From an uncultured Glaciecola sp. (GTDB lineage Bacteria > Pseudomonadota > Gammaproteobacteria > Enterobacterales > Alteromonadaceae): DNA of 64,000 nt. The stretch is from assembly GCA_937125395.1 (NCBI GenBank), contig CAKZLI010000044.1:46092-110091 (forward strand), written 5' to 3'. The notes beneath the pieces were generated by a model. The model saw only the letters and a list, made by a program, of their open reading frames with translations. It made no database searches and was not told the origin of the DNA. Position numbers and translations under genes: made by a program. Positions 8,435 to 17,309 of this stretch are shown here, one piece after another (within the stretch, counting starts at the first letter, position 1; every line of letters begins with the position of its first letter).

Positions 8435-9844
8435 ATGTCAATTGAAAAGGCGTTAGAATTCATCAAAACCAGCGAAGCAAAATTTATTGATCTTCGTTTT
8501 ACCGATACCAAAGGAAAAGAGCAACATGTATCGATTCCTACTCATCAAGTAGATGAAGATTTTTTTGAGGAAGGTAAAATGTTTGACGGCTCTTCTATCG
8601 CAGGATGGAAAGGTATAAACGAGTCAGACATGGTCTTAATGCCAGACTTATCTACACTAGTTATTGATCCGTTCGCTGAAGAAACACAAATTAACGTGAC
8701 GTGCGACATACTAGAGCCAGCGACGATGGAAGGTTATGAACGTGACCCTCGTTCAGTTGCTAAGCGCGCTGAAGAGTACCTTAAATCTACCGGTATTGGT
8801 GACAAAGTATTAGTTGGACCTGAGCCAGAGTTTTTCTTATTTGATGATGTGCGTTTCCATACTGACATGGCTGGGTCGTTCTTTAAGATCAATGCTGAAG
8901 AAGCAAAATGGAATTCTGGTACTAAATACGATGATGGCAACATGGGGCATCGTCCTGGTGTGAAAGGCGGTTATTTTCCTGTACCTCCTGTTGATTCTGG
9001 TCATGATATCCGCGCAGCTATGTGTATGGTAATGGAAGAAATGGGCTTGACAGTTGAAGCGCATCACCACGAAGTTGCAACGGCTGGTCAAAACGAAATC
9101 GCCACTATGTTTAACACAATGGTAGCTAAAGCTGACGAAATTCAAATCTACAAGTATGTTGTGCACAATGTTGCGCATGCTTATGGTCAAACAGCAACCT
9201 TTATGCCTAAGCCACTTGTCGGCGACAATGGATCAGGTATGCACGTTCACCAATCGATATCAAAAGATGGCAAAAACATCTTCGCTGGTGATAAATATGC
9301 GGGTCTGTCTGAAGAAGCATTATATTACATTGGTGGTACAATTAAGCACGCACGTGCAATCAATGCCTTTGCCAATGCATCGACTAACTCCTACAAGCGT
9401 CTAGTTCCGGGATTCGAAGCACCAGTAATGCTTGCATATTCTGCGCGTAACCGTTCTGCTTCTATCCGTATTCCACATGTAACGAGTGATCGTGCACGTC
9501 GTATCGAAGTGCGTTTCCCTGACCCAACGGCAAACCCTTATTTAGCGTTCACCGCGTTATTAATGGCTGGTCTTGATGGGATCAAAAACAAAATCCACCC
9601 TGGTGATGCTGCAGATAAAGATCTGTATGACTTACCAGCAGAAGAAGCAGCATTGATCCCAACGGTTGCAAGTTCATTAGAAGAAGCATTAGCAGCACTT
9701 GATGCTGACCGTGAATTCTTAATCCAAGGCGGTGTGATGACGAATGACATGATTGATGCCTACATTGAGCTTAAGCAAGAAGAAGTTGAGTTACTGAATA
9801 CATCGGTTCACCCTGTAGAATTCGATATGTATTACAGCTGCTAA
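8435..9844 (+). CDS. glnA: Glutamine synthetase type I
   Basis: Makes glutamine from glutamate, ammonia and ATP as a cytosolic dodecamer. The 469-residue product has the usual length for GSI-beta. [14 protein letters not shown] is the N-terminal signature, [10 protein letters not shown] and [14 protein letters not shown] supply metal and substrate ligands, and [16 protein letters not shown] is the ATP-binding segment. The adenylylation Tyr is present in [10 protein letters not shown] near residue 398, so GlnE-type control is expected. The start at 8435 follows GGAGA and matches the family start [10 protein letters not shown]; the frame extends further upstream but that part is the leader. Regulated by the NtrC/sigma-54 elements described above. 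Confidence 0.98.
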   Translation: MSIEKALEFIKTSEAKFIDLRFTDTKGKEQHVSIPTHQVDEDFFEEGKMFDGSSIAGWKGINESDMVLMPDLSTLVIDPFAEETQINVTCDILEPATMEGYERDPRSVAKRAEEYLKSTGIGDKVLVGPEPEFFLFDDVRFHTDMAGSFFKINAEEAKWNSGTKYDDGNMGHRPGVKGGYFPVPPVDSGHDIRAAMCMVMEEMGLTVEAHHHEVATAGQNEIATMFNTMVAKADEIQIYKYVVHNVAHAYGQTATFMPKPLVGDNGSGMHVHQSISKDGKNIFAGDKYAGLSEEALYYIGGTIKHARAINAFANASTNSYKRLVPGFEAPVMLAYSARNRSASIRIPHVTSDRARRIEVRFPDPTANPYLAFTALLMAGLDGIKNKIHPGDAADKDLYDLPAEEAALIPTVASSLEEALAALDADREFLIQGGVMTNDMIDAYIELKQEEVELLNTSVHPVEFDMYYSC

Positions 9845-9883
9845 GCCAATCGGGTTTGCACTGTCAATATGACAATCTAAATT

Positions 9884-9908
9884 AAAGCCTGCGATTGCAG
9901 GCTTTTTT
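9884..9908 (+). terminator. Rho-independent terminator after glnA
   Basis: AAAGCCTGC, loop GATT, GCAGGC followed by six T residues. It lies 40 bases after the glnA stop and separates glnA from ntrB-ntrC, as in enteric bacteria. Confidence 0.9.
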
Positions 9909-9927
9909 ATGTAAAACGATAGCTTAC

Positions 9928-9944
9928 TGCACCTTTTTGGTGCA
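9928..9944 (+). promoter_or_regulatory. NtrC site in front of ntrB
   Basis: TGCACCTTTTTGGTGCA is a near-perfect NtrC palindrome ending 11 bases before the ntrB start. In E. coli a site in the same place lets NtrC repress the glnL promoter. Autoregulation of ntrB-ntrC is therefore likely. Confidence 0.85.
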
Positions 9945-9955
9945 TAGTGAATAAT

Positions 9956-11032
9956 ATGAATATGTCTTTTGATAAAATGTTTGATCACTTACTCACTTCT
10001 ATTTTAGTGATCAATACCCAATTTGAAGTACAGTATGCCAATCAAGCGACCTTGAGTTTTTTAAAGACTGGGCGCAAACAGATTTATGGCAGAGTGCTTG
10101 CTGACTTTTTTTTATTTTCTTCATTAGACAACACTCGCTTTCATTGGGCTATGACGCAACATGAAAATTTTAGCGAAAATGAAGTTGAGGTATCTTTACT
10201 CGATGAAACTGTTTTAGTCGTTGATATTGCTGTCAGTTATATCAACCATGACAACCATGATGCGTTATTGATTGAAGCCAAGCATATTGACCAGCAGCGC
10301 AGGATCAGTAAAGAAAACCAACAAATGGCGCAACAGCATGCCGCTAAAGAATTGGTTCGCGGCTTGGCGCATGAAATCAAAAATCCGTTAGGGGGAATTC
10401 GCGGAGCTGCACAGCTCTTAGCGATGGAACTGACTAATTCGGATCAACTTGAATATACCCAAATGATCGTTCAACAATCCGACCGATTGCGTGAATTAGT
10501 CGACCGCTTATTAGGTCCCAATTCTTTACCCCAATGTGCATGGCATAATATTCATGCGCCGATTGAAGCGGTTTGTCAGTTGGTAACTGTCGATAATGCG
10601 TTTAGTGTCGATATGGTGCGAGATTATGATCCGAGTATTCCGGATGTGTATATTGATGCACACATGATACAACAGGCCTGTCTAAATATTATCCGCAATG
10701 CACTGCAAGCGTTAGAAGAGTCAGATACCCCCGCGCCACAAATACGCATCAAAACTCGCATCGCGAGACAACAAGTCATCATGGGAAAAAACGTTGCCTT
10801 GTGTGCGGTGTTGAGCATTTATGATAATGGCCCAGGGGTGCCAAAAGCACTGCAAGATACGTTATTTTATCCTATGGTGAGCTCCAAAACACAGGGTTGT
10901 GGATTAGGTTTATCTATCGCTCAATCGCTAGTTGAGCATCACAACGGCAAGATTGATGTCGAGTCGCAAACAGGGCGCACTCAATTTTCAATAACGTTAC
11001 CGATTAATTCTAAAGGAGCCGCTGATGAATAA
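9956..11032 (+). CDS. ntrB: Nitrogen regulation sensor histidine kinase NtrB (GlnL)
   Basis: A soluble kinase that phosphorylates NtrC when nitrogen is short and is controlled by PII. The product of 358 residues has a PAS domain at about 5-115, the H-box LVRGLAHEIKNPLGG with the phospho-accepting His near residue 139, an N-box (CLNIIRNALQAL) and G-boxes DNGPGVP and GLGLSIAQSLVEHHNG. No membrane helix is present. Possible starts are ATG at 9956 or 9962 and GTG at 9947; the GTG nearly touches the NtrC site, so I favour 9956. It overlaps ntrC by eight bases, indicating translational coupling. Confidence 0.95.
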   Translation: MNMSFDKMFDHLLTSILVINTQFEVQYANQATLSFLKTGRKQIYGRVLADFFLFSSLDNTRFHWAMTQHENFSENEVEVSLLDETVLVVDIAVSYINHDNHDALLIEAKHIDQQRRISKENQQMAQQHAAKELVRGLAHEIKNPLGGIRGAAQLLAMELTNSDQLEYTQMIVQQSDRLRELVDRLLGPNSLPQCAWHNIHAPIEAVCQLVTVDNAFSVDMVRDYDPSIPDVYIDAHMIQQACLNIIRNALQALEESDTPAPQIRIKTRIARQQVIMGKNVALCAVLSIYDNGPGVPKALQDTLFYPMVSSKTQGCGLGLSIAQSLVEHHNGKIDVESQTGRTQFSITLPINSKGAADE

Positions 11033-12479
11033 CGAAGCAGTCTGGATCATTGATGATGATAGTTCGATTCGCTGGGTGCTCCAAAAAGCCTTAAACACGG
11101 CTGATATCGCCTCTTGTTGTTTTGAAAACCCGCGTGATGTGCTGTTACAGTTACAGGCTGGACAAGTACCTGAAGTTATTATCAGTGATATCAAAATGCC
11201 ACAAATGGACGGCTTATCTTTGTTAAATGATATCCACGCGCAATACCCTGATTTACCCGTTATTATCATGACGGCACATTCGGATTTAGATTCAGCAGTG
11301 AATGCTTATCAATCGGGTGCGTTTGAATATTTACCTAAACCGTTTGATATCAACGAGGCGGTTAGCTTAACGCAACGAGCTCTTGCTCATGCTCAAGAAA
11401 CCCAATCAAGCAACGCGCCACTATTGGATCAAGTAGAGCAAGTGCGTTCAGAGATCATCGGTGCAGCACCGGCAATGCAAGAAGTCTTTCGGGCTATTGG
11501 TCGTTTAGCTCGCTCAAGTATATCGGTGTTGATCAATGGTCAATCAGGAACAGGTAAAGAATTAGTGGCACATGCACTACACAAGCATTCTCCCCGCGCC
11601 AAAAAACCATTTATCGCATTAAATATGGCTGCTATTCCTACCGATTTAATCGAATCTGAATTATTTGGGCATGAAAAAGGGGCATTTACCGGTGCCCAAT
11701 CCATGCGCAAAGGCCGTTTTGAACAAGCCAATGGCGGAACATTATTTTTAGATGAAATTGGTGATATGCCACTGGATATTCAAACGAGATTATTGCGCGT
11801 TCTTGCCGATGGGCAATTTTATCGGGTAGGAGGCCATGAGCCTGTATCAGTCGATGTTAGGATCATTGCAGCAACCCATCAACATCTAGAACAACATGTT
11901 ACAGATAATAAATTTAGAGAAGATCTGTATCATCGCCTGAATGTCATTCGGATCCATATTCCTGCTTTAAATGACCGCAAAGAAGATATTCCATTACTAG
12001 CAAAACATTTTTTACAACGAGCCGCCAATGAACTTGAAGTAGAAATGAAAGTGCTCGCACAAACCACACAAGAGCAATTATCTCAACTTGACTGGCCGGG
12101 CAATGTTCGACAATTAGAAAATGTTTGTCGCTGGGTGACCGTGATGGCCTCATCTCAAGAGGTGTTACCCTCGGATTTACCTCCTGAGCTATTTAATACA
12201 CTTTTGCCAGCGCAACAATCAATGAGCACAAGTCATACCCCTAATGCTGCTTCGGACATTGACATAGCAACATGGCAACAACAATTAGCCAATTGGACAG
12301 ATGAGCAACTTGCGCTAGATCAGGATGGAATTTTAAATCACGCGGCGTATGAATTTGAAAAAATTATGCTTGAACGCGCATTAATACATACTCACGGGCA
12401 CAAGCAAGAAGCGGCTAAACGTTTAGGTTGGGGTCGCAATACGCTCACTCGAAAATTAAAAGAGCTCGATATCCAATAA
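11025..12479 (+). CDS. ntrC: Nitrogen regulation response regulator NtrC (GlnG)
   Basis: Sigma-54-dependent activator of 484 residues. Residues 1-120 form the receiver domain with the phospho-acceptor Asp at about 55 (IISDIKMPQMDG). The central AAA+ domain at about 145-380 has Walker A GQSGTGKE, the sigma-54 contact loop GAFTGAQ and Walker B GGTLFLDEIGDM. The Fis-type helix-turn-helix is at the C-terminus (QEAAKRLGWGRNTLTRKLKEL). It would act on the glnA enhancer in this same window. It ends five bases before the convergent Hpt/HD-GYP gene. Confidence 0.97.
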   Translation: MNNEAVWIIDDDSSIRWVLQKALNTADIASCCFENPRDVLLQLQAGQVPEVIISDIKMPQMDGLSLLNDIHAQYPDLPVIIMTAHSDLDSAVNAYQSGAFEYLPKPFDINEAVSLTQRALAHAQETQSSNAPLLDQVEQVRSEIIGAAPAMQEVFRAIGRLARSSISVLINGQSGTGKELVAHALHKHSPRAKKPFIALNMAAIPTDLIESELFGHEKGAFTGAQSMRKGRFEQANGGTLFLDEIGDMPLDIQTRLLRVLADGQFYRVGGHEPVSVDVRIIAATHQHLEQHVTDNKFREDLYHRLNVIRIHIPALNDRKEDIPLLAKHFLQRAANELEVEMKVLAQTTQEQLSQLDWPGNVRQLENVCRWVTVMASSQEVLPSDLPPELFNTLLPAQQSMSTSHTPNAASDIDIATWQQQLANWTDEQLALDQDGILNHAAYEFEKIMLERALIHTHGHKQEAAKRLGWGRNTLTRKLKELDIQ

Positions 12480-12483
12480 GTCC

Positions 12484-13608
12484 CTACTCTTGCATCGACA
12501 AGACCCTTGCTAAGGTTTGGTTAACATGCCCGAGCCAAATTGGACAAAATAGCCCTGCGTAGAGTTTATTAATTGCCACTAATGCACGTTTTTGTGCGTC
12601 CTTAGCATTAGCAGTACCTAATGCTGCATGATGCAAGTCATAGTAGGTATCGAGAATGCCTAATAGTTTGGCACCGTCACAAATATCAGTCTCAACCAAT
12701 CCCATTGGATAACCACTGCCATCACAACGTTCATGATGCTGCATAATGATTTTTCGTGCGTCATTCCATGCATCCATATGTTCTAAGAACCGTGCACTTT
12801 TATACACATGTGATTTCATCAGTTGCTGTTCTTGATGACTCAATTGAGCTTGATTGACTAAGGCAGGTGGCATAAACGCCATACCTACATCATGCATAAA
12901 ACACGCAACACTGAGTTGTTCTGGTGCGATGGGTTGGCCAGCCTGTATATTAATCAGATGGGCTAGTTGTGCAATCTTGTCACCACGCCCATGTAGTGCT
13001 AACACCCGCTTTTCAATTGGGTGCATCAAATCTCTAAAAAACAACATATCGGCTTTCAAGTGAGGGGCTAAATCTTTGGGGATGCCTGATTTAGTCAAGC
13101 TCGCTTGATTGAGGGTATCGATACTCTTGGGTTTGCTTGGTACTTGCCCCATTAACACGTTAGCAGCAGCCGCTAGGATCATTTCATTTTCGGCATCGCG
13201 ATGCGGCTGAACCTCTTTTATGTGGCTAATAACCTGATCAAGTTGCACATTATCATACTGCGTGTGGCCATCTTGAATGCACGTTTTGACAAACTGCTTT
13301 ACCTTATCCATGCTTTGTAACACGACATCCGACATATTACTGGTGTAGGCGATATGACCTTTACGCAACATATCGAGTAAATCTTCGACGTGTTGCATAA
13401 GTGGTAACAGGGGCGCAAAGCCCACTAATCCTAAATCACCTTTAATCGTATGCAGCTGTCTAAATAATGCGCGTTGTAATTCGTTATCCTCAGGCTTGAT
13501 CTCTAATTCTATTAAGGTTTGCTCACAGGCCTCATAGAGCTCATTAATCTCTGCCATAAGATCATGCAATATATCTTCTTCGGTATGGTCATGGGTAAAG
13601 CGTTGCAT
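12484..13608 (-). CDS. Hpt domain fused to HD-GYP-type phosphodiesterase domain
   Basis: A soluble 374-residue protein. The N-terminal part has the Hpt phosphotransfer motif LFRQLHTIKGDLGLVGF with the His at 53. Residues about 185-370 form an HD-GYP domain with the HD pair at 239-240 (FMHDVGM) and the signature HHERCDGSGYP at 291-301. HD-GYP domains usually break down cyclic di-GMP; the Lys that normally follows HDxG is Met here, which may change activity. The fusion implies that phosphotransfer from an unlinked hybrid kinase controls the output domain. No kinase gene adjoins it. Confidence 0.8.
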   Translation of the reverse strand: MQRFTHDHTEEDILHDLMAEINELYEACEQTLIELEIKPEDNELQRALFRQLHTIKGDLGLVGFAPLLPLMQHVEDLLDMLRKGHIAYTSNMSDVVLQSMDKVKQFVKTCIQDGHTQYDNVQLDQVISHIKEVQPHRDAENEMILAAAANVLMGQVPSKPKSIDTLNQASLTKSGIPKDLAPHLKADMLFFRDLMHPIEKRVLALHGRGDKIAQLAHLINIQAGQPIAPEQLSVACFMHDVGMAFMPPALVNQAQLSHQEQQLMKSHVYKSARFLEHMDAWNDARKIIMQHHERCDGSGYPMGLVETDICDGAKLLGILDTYYDLHHAALGTANAKDAQKRALVAINKLYAGLFCPIWLGHVNQTLARVLSMQE

Positions 13609-13767
13609 AGTATGTCATTCATCAGTTAATCATAAAATGTTATCGGCTATTTAAAGAAAAAATTTACAACCTCACTTGCTCTATATCGAATCACTTAGTC
13701 CTATATAAACTGGCTTTTACAGGGTATGTTCAGGTATACTTGCGCAAATTTTTTTTTGAGCGAACAC

Positions 13768-14499
13768 GTGTTAGCCTTAATCCGAATCCCATTATTACTC
13801 GTGTATTTTATTTTAATGAATACACTGTTGCTGTTGATCTTTATCACCCGACCTTTTCATCATAATAGCGTTGCACTTGCCGGAAAATGGTATGCATCGA
13901 TGTCAAAAATAATGGGGGTAACGGTTATTGTTGAAAATAAAGACGTCATTAACCCTGCTGAAACCTATGTATGTATTGCTAATCATCAAAACAGCTATGA
14001 CTTGATGACTATCTGCAAAGCGGCATTTGCGGGTGTGATTACCGTAGGTAAAAAAAGCTTAAAATGGATCCCTTTCTTTGGCCAAATCTATTATTTATCC
14101 GGTAATATAATGATTGACCGAAAAAACTCAGGAAAAGCTCGAGACACCCTAAAACTGACTGCTAAAAAAATCCTCGAGGGGAATTTTTCGGTATGGTTTT
14201 TCCCGGAAGGAACGCGGAGCTATGGCCGTGGTGTATTGCCTTTTAAGACCGGCGCGTTTCGCATTGCAAAAGAAACCAAAAAACCGGTATTAATGCTATG
14301 TGCGAGTAATACTCACCAACAAATCAAGTTAAATCGTTGGGATAACGGTACCGTTATTGTGCGATTTTATGAGCCTGAAAACATGGATGACAGTAAAGAC
14401 GTCAAACAATGGTCTGAGTATTTTCATGATAAAATGACGCATCGATTTGATACATTAAACGCTGATGCTGATGCATTAAACCAGCGCAATCAAACCTAA
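13768..14499 (+). CDS. plsC: 1-acyl-sn-glycerol-3-phosphate acyltransferase
   Basis: Membrane enzyme that acylates lysophosphatidic acid to phosphatidic acid. ANHQNSYDLMT is the NHxxxxD catalytic motif and FFPEGTRSYGRG the glycerol-phosphate-binding motif. A hydrophobic N-terminal segment (LLLVYFILMNTLLLLIFI) anchors it. I chose GTG at 13768, giving VLALIRIPLLL at the N-terminus as in other PlsC proteins. An in-frame ATG at 13726 adds 14 unusual residues, has its GGG only one base away, and lies upstream of a possible -10 (TATACT, 13734-13739). The start is uncertain; the enzyme assignment is not. The following rraB gene begins 17 bases later. Confidence 0.88.
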   Translation: MLALIRIPLLLVYFILMNTLLLLIFITRPFHHNSVALAGKWYASMSKIMGVTVIVENKDVINPAETYVCIANHQNSYDLMTICKAAFAGVITVGKKSLKWIPFFGQIYYLSGNIMIDRKNSGKARDTLKLTAKKILEGNFSVWFFPEGTRSYGRGVLPFKTGAFRIAKETKKPVLMLCASNTHQQIKLNRWDNGTVIVRFYEPENMDDSKDVKQWSEYFHDKMTHRFDTLNADADALNQRNQT

Positions 14500-14516
14500 T
14501 TAACCAGAGATATCCT

Positions 14517-14876
14517 ATGAACATTGAAGAACGTGATGAATGGCTAGCATTTACTGATGAAATCCTAGCTGCACTACTTGCCGATGGTAGCGACCCTAAG
14601 GCAACCTACACGATTGAACACCATTTAGTTGGTGATGACTTTGATATGCTAGAAAAAGCCGCTGTTGATGCGTTTAAGGCCGGATTTGAAGTCACTGATG
14701 CTGAAGAGATGGAACTAGAAGATGGTGATATTGTGCTGTGCTTTGACGCAGTGATTGAACGCCCACTTGACCGTGAAGCACTAGTTGCTGATTTAGATAA
14801 CTTATTACAAATATCAGATAAAAATGAGATTTTGTACGACGGTTGGGGAACAGAGTTTATCGAGCCTAACCATTAA
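14517..14876 (+). CDS. rraB: Ribonuclease E inhibitor RraB
   Basis: A small acidic protein of 119 residues that in E. coli binds RNase E and slows mRNA decay. DGSDPKATYTIEHHL, EKAAVDAFKAGFEVTD, ELEDGDIVLCFD and YDGWGTEF match remembered E. coli RraB segments closely. It follows plsC by 17 bases and probably shares its transcript. Its stop codon overlaps the stop region of the convergent LuxR-type regulator by four bases. Confidence 0.93.
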   Translation: MNIEERDEWLAFTDEILAALLADGSDPKATYTIEHHLVGDDFDMLEKAAVDAFKAGFEVTDAEEMELEDGDIVLCFDAVIERPLDREALVADLDNLLQISDKNEILYDGWGTEFIEPNH

Positions 14877-15514
14877 AAATCATTATTATCAATAATCCCA
14901 TGCAGTAGACAAAATTTGGTGATTTCAAAACCTGAAGTAAAACCAAATTTTTTGTAAATATTGAGGCGGTGCGAATGCACTGTCTTGACTGCAATACCAA
15001 GATCAAATGCAATATTCTTAACATTGTTTCCTTTGGCTAATAATAAAAACACTTCTGCTTCTCTTGGATATAACCGATTAAACGTTTCCAAGGCTTGCTC
15101 CGCTTGAGATAATTTTGACATCATATTATTACTAAAATAGTTTTCACCATGCGTGATCGTCTTAAGCGCCTCGAGCAATAACTCCGATGCTTCTCGTTTA
15201 TGAATAAACCCATTGACTTGATATTTTTTAGCTTGCTGCAGATATAGGGCACTTTCATACATACTAAGTATGACTATTTTTGCCAAGGGATTCATGGGTT
15301 TAAACTGTTCAATTAAACTAAATCCATCGATATCACTGTCTAAAGAAATGTCAGTAATCAAAATATCTGCTTGCTGTATTTTGCTAGAAACTAGCGCTTC
15401 TTCAGCACTTGAATACGAACCAATAACATTATATTCGTCTGACGTTTCAATAATTCGTTTAAAACCATCACGAACCAGCTGATGGTCATCAACCAATATA
15501 ATATCAAACACCAT
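14873..15514 (-). CDS. NarL/UhpA-type response regulator
   Basis: A 213-residue regulator with a receiver domain (acidic pocket DD at 9-10, phospho-acceptor Asp at 55 in LITDISLD) and a C-terminal LuxR helix-turn-helix (REAEVFLLLAKGNNVKNIAF, then KTVHSHRLNIYKKFGF). It begins 21 bases after the MASE1 histidine kinase gene and is very likely its partner. The kinase, with HisKA_3, is the kind that normally pairs with NarL regulators. Targets are not visible nearby. Confidence 0.9.
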   Translation of the reverse strand: MVFDIILVDDHQLVRDGFKRIIETSDEYNVIGSYSSAEEALVSSKIQQADILITDISLDSDIDGFSLIEQFKPMNPLAKIVILSMYESALYLQQAKKYQVNGFIHKREASELLLEALKTITHGENYFSNNMMSKLSQAEQALETFNRLYPREAEVFLLLAKGNNVKNIAFDLGIAVKTVHSHRLNIYKKFGFTSGFEITKFCLLHGIIDNNDF

Positions 15515-15535
15515 CGGTCTTATCTCCTTATCATC

Positions 15536-17119
15536 TTACAATGGGATTTTTATGTTTATTACAAAACCGTTATGCTGTGTAAAGATACATACCCCATTGA
15601 GCGTTAACACTCGCTCATAAATACTATTTAACCCGAACCCACCTGAAGGCGCTATCACGTCATTTGAACTGGTGCCATTATCACTTAAAATAAGGTGAAT
15701 AACCTGCCCCTCCAGCATCAGTTCAATCGTAAATATATTCGCATTAGAATGTTTTAAAGTATTGTTGACTGCTTCTTGGCAGATCCTAAATATGGTGGTT
15801 TCTATATGATCGTCAAGCTTCTGCGACAGACTCATATTAATCGAATACTCAATATCTGACAGAGCGAGTTTTTCGCGGAAATAATCTCCCTCAAGTGTCT
15901 TTGATAACCCATATTTATCGAGCGTTGCCGGGCGCAGCCAATGCATAAGTTCATACACACTACTGTAAATCATGTCGGCATCTTGTTTAAGAATAGAAAA
16001 ATCTTGTTTATCCGATTGCTCTAATAAATAAATCGATGACTTGAGCACGATAAGTCCTTGTCCTATTTCATCATGTAATTCTTTAGATAGATATTTACGT
16101 TCTTGCTCTTGGATATTGATGATTTGCTGGCTCAGTTTCTGCATTCTCTCCGATGCGTCCATTAACTTTTTATTTTGTGTCTTTAAGACCTTATTCGCGG
16201 ATATGTTTTTTTGGTTAATCGAATTGTTCTCATAAATAACAACACTAACAATCATTGATATCAATAAATATGTCACTAAAAAAGGTTCATAAGCTAATAA
16301 TTTGTCACTGGCACCATCAAATAGCATACCAAACGCTAAAGTCACGATGATAATAGAAGTTAACATACCGCCGAGCCAACCATACTTAAAAGCAAGTAAT
16401 ATGAGTGGAATAATGAGTGCAATTCGTAATAAATACTCAAGGCTAGGATCGAATTGAAATAATAACGTTGTGACCATTAATACTAAAAATAAATTTATAA
16501 AAAATGATGTATTATTAGCAAACCATCGGTCATTATTTTTTGTGTATAGCCACTTAATCAACAATGCTATGGCAATAATATAAAATCCAACTAAATAACC
16601 TGATATTTGTATCGCCACAAAAAATTCAATATAGCGTTCTTGTGGCATCAGTGAAAAGAAACCAAATTCAAAATAGGCAGGAATAATTAAATACAAAAAA
16701 CGGTATAACACGCTGAGAATAATCAGTCCCATTACCCCTTTACTCGAAAATACATCATCAATATATTTTTTATAAAGTATAAAGACAATCGCACCTGACA
16801 TGACTTCCATTGCATAATACAGAAAAAATGTTGTCACCATATCAAGATCAATATTAGCACCAGAGTGAACATGTAAATGGTAATAGCTGTCTGATCCAAT
16901 AATGGTGCAAAATAAAAATAAACACCAATAGCGAAACGGGAGAAAAAACAATAATGCAACTCGGATACCATGCGGAAAATACCAACTAACTAGCTTGTCA
17001 TGAAACTGATATTGAAAACTCAGCCAAAGCAAAACATAACCTGCAATATATGAAAATATAGCGAGCAAACCTATATACACAGATTTTTTTAAATAGATAT
17101 GTTGATTCTCGCTAAACAC
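15536..17119 (-). CDS. MASE1-domain sensor histidine kinase (HisKA_3 type)
   Basis: A 527-residue membrane kinase. About residues 10-300 carry eight or so membrane helices with WYFPHGIRVALLFFLP, the pattern of the MASE1 sensor domain. A coiled-coil linker follows, then the HisKA_3 motif EQERKYLSKELHDEIGQGL with the phosphorylated His, a UhpB-like LRPATLDKYGL segment and an HATPase domain with N-box CQEAVNNTLKHS and a G-box SGGFGLNSIYERV. It is first in a two-gene operon with the LuxR regulator. Signal unknown. Its AT-rich codon use differs a little from the neighbouring valS region. Confidence 0.87.
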   Translation of the reverse strand: MFSENQHIYLKKSVYIGLLAIFSYIAGYVLLWLSFQYQFHDKLVSWYFPHGIRVALLFFLPFRYWCLFLFCTIIGSDSYYHLHVHSGANIDLDMVTTFFLYYAMEVMSGAIVFILYKKYIDDVFSSKGVMGLIILSVLYRFLYLIIPAYFEFGFFSLMPQERYIEFFVAIQISGYLVGFYIIAIALLIKWLYTKNNDRWFANNTSFFINLFLVLMVTTLLFQFDPSLEYLLRIALIIPLILLAFKYGWLGGMLTSIIIVTLAFGMLFDGASDKLLAYEPFLVTYLLISMIVSVVIYENNSINQKNISANKVLKTQNKKLMDASERMQKLSQQIINIQEQERKYLSKELHDEIGQGLIVLKSSIYLLEQSDKQDFSILKQDADMIYSSVYELMHWLRPATLDKYGLSKTLEGDYFREKLALSDIEYSINMSLSQKLDDHIETTIFRICQEAVNNTLKHSNANIFTIELMLEGQVIHLILSDNGTSSNDVIAPSGGFGLNSIYERVLTLNGVCIFTQHNGFVINIKIPL

Positions 17120-17246
17120 TTAGCATTTCCTATGAATATAAAATTAATAATGCTGTTAATTTAATTTTATACTAACGCGTTTGTGCTAAAAGTCCATTAG
17201 GAGTTTTTCTTAGATAAATTAATAGATGACTGGGTAAGGCGCACAA

Positions 17247-17285
17247 AAAAACCTGAACAGATATTACTATCTCGTTCAGGTTTTT
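17247..17285 (-). terminator. Terminator after valS
   Basis: A 12-base perfect stem, AAAAACCTGAAC against GTTCAGGTTTTT, with a 15-base loop. It starts 25 bases after the valS stop, and a T-run follows it on the minus strand. It may also work on the plus strand. Confidence 0.88.
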
Positions 17286-17309
17286 ATACGTTAGTAAGTT
17301 GAAATGAAG

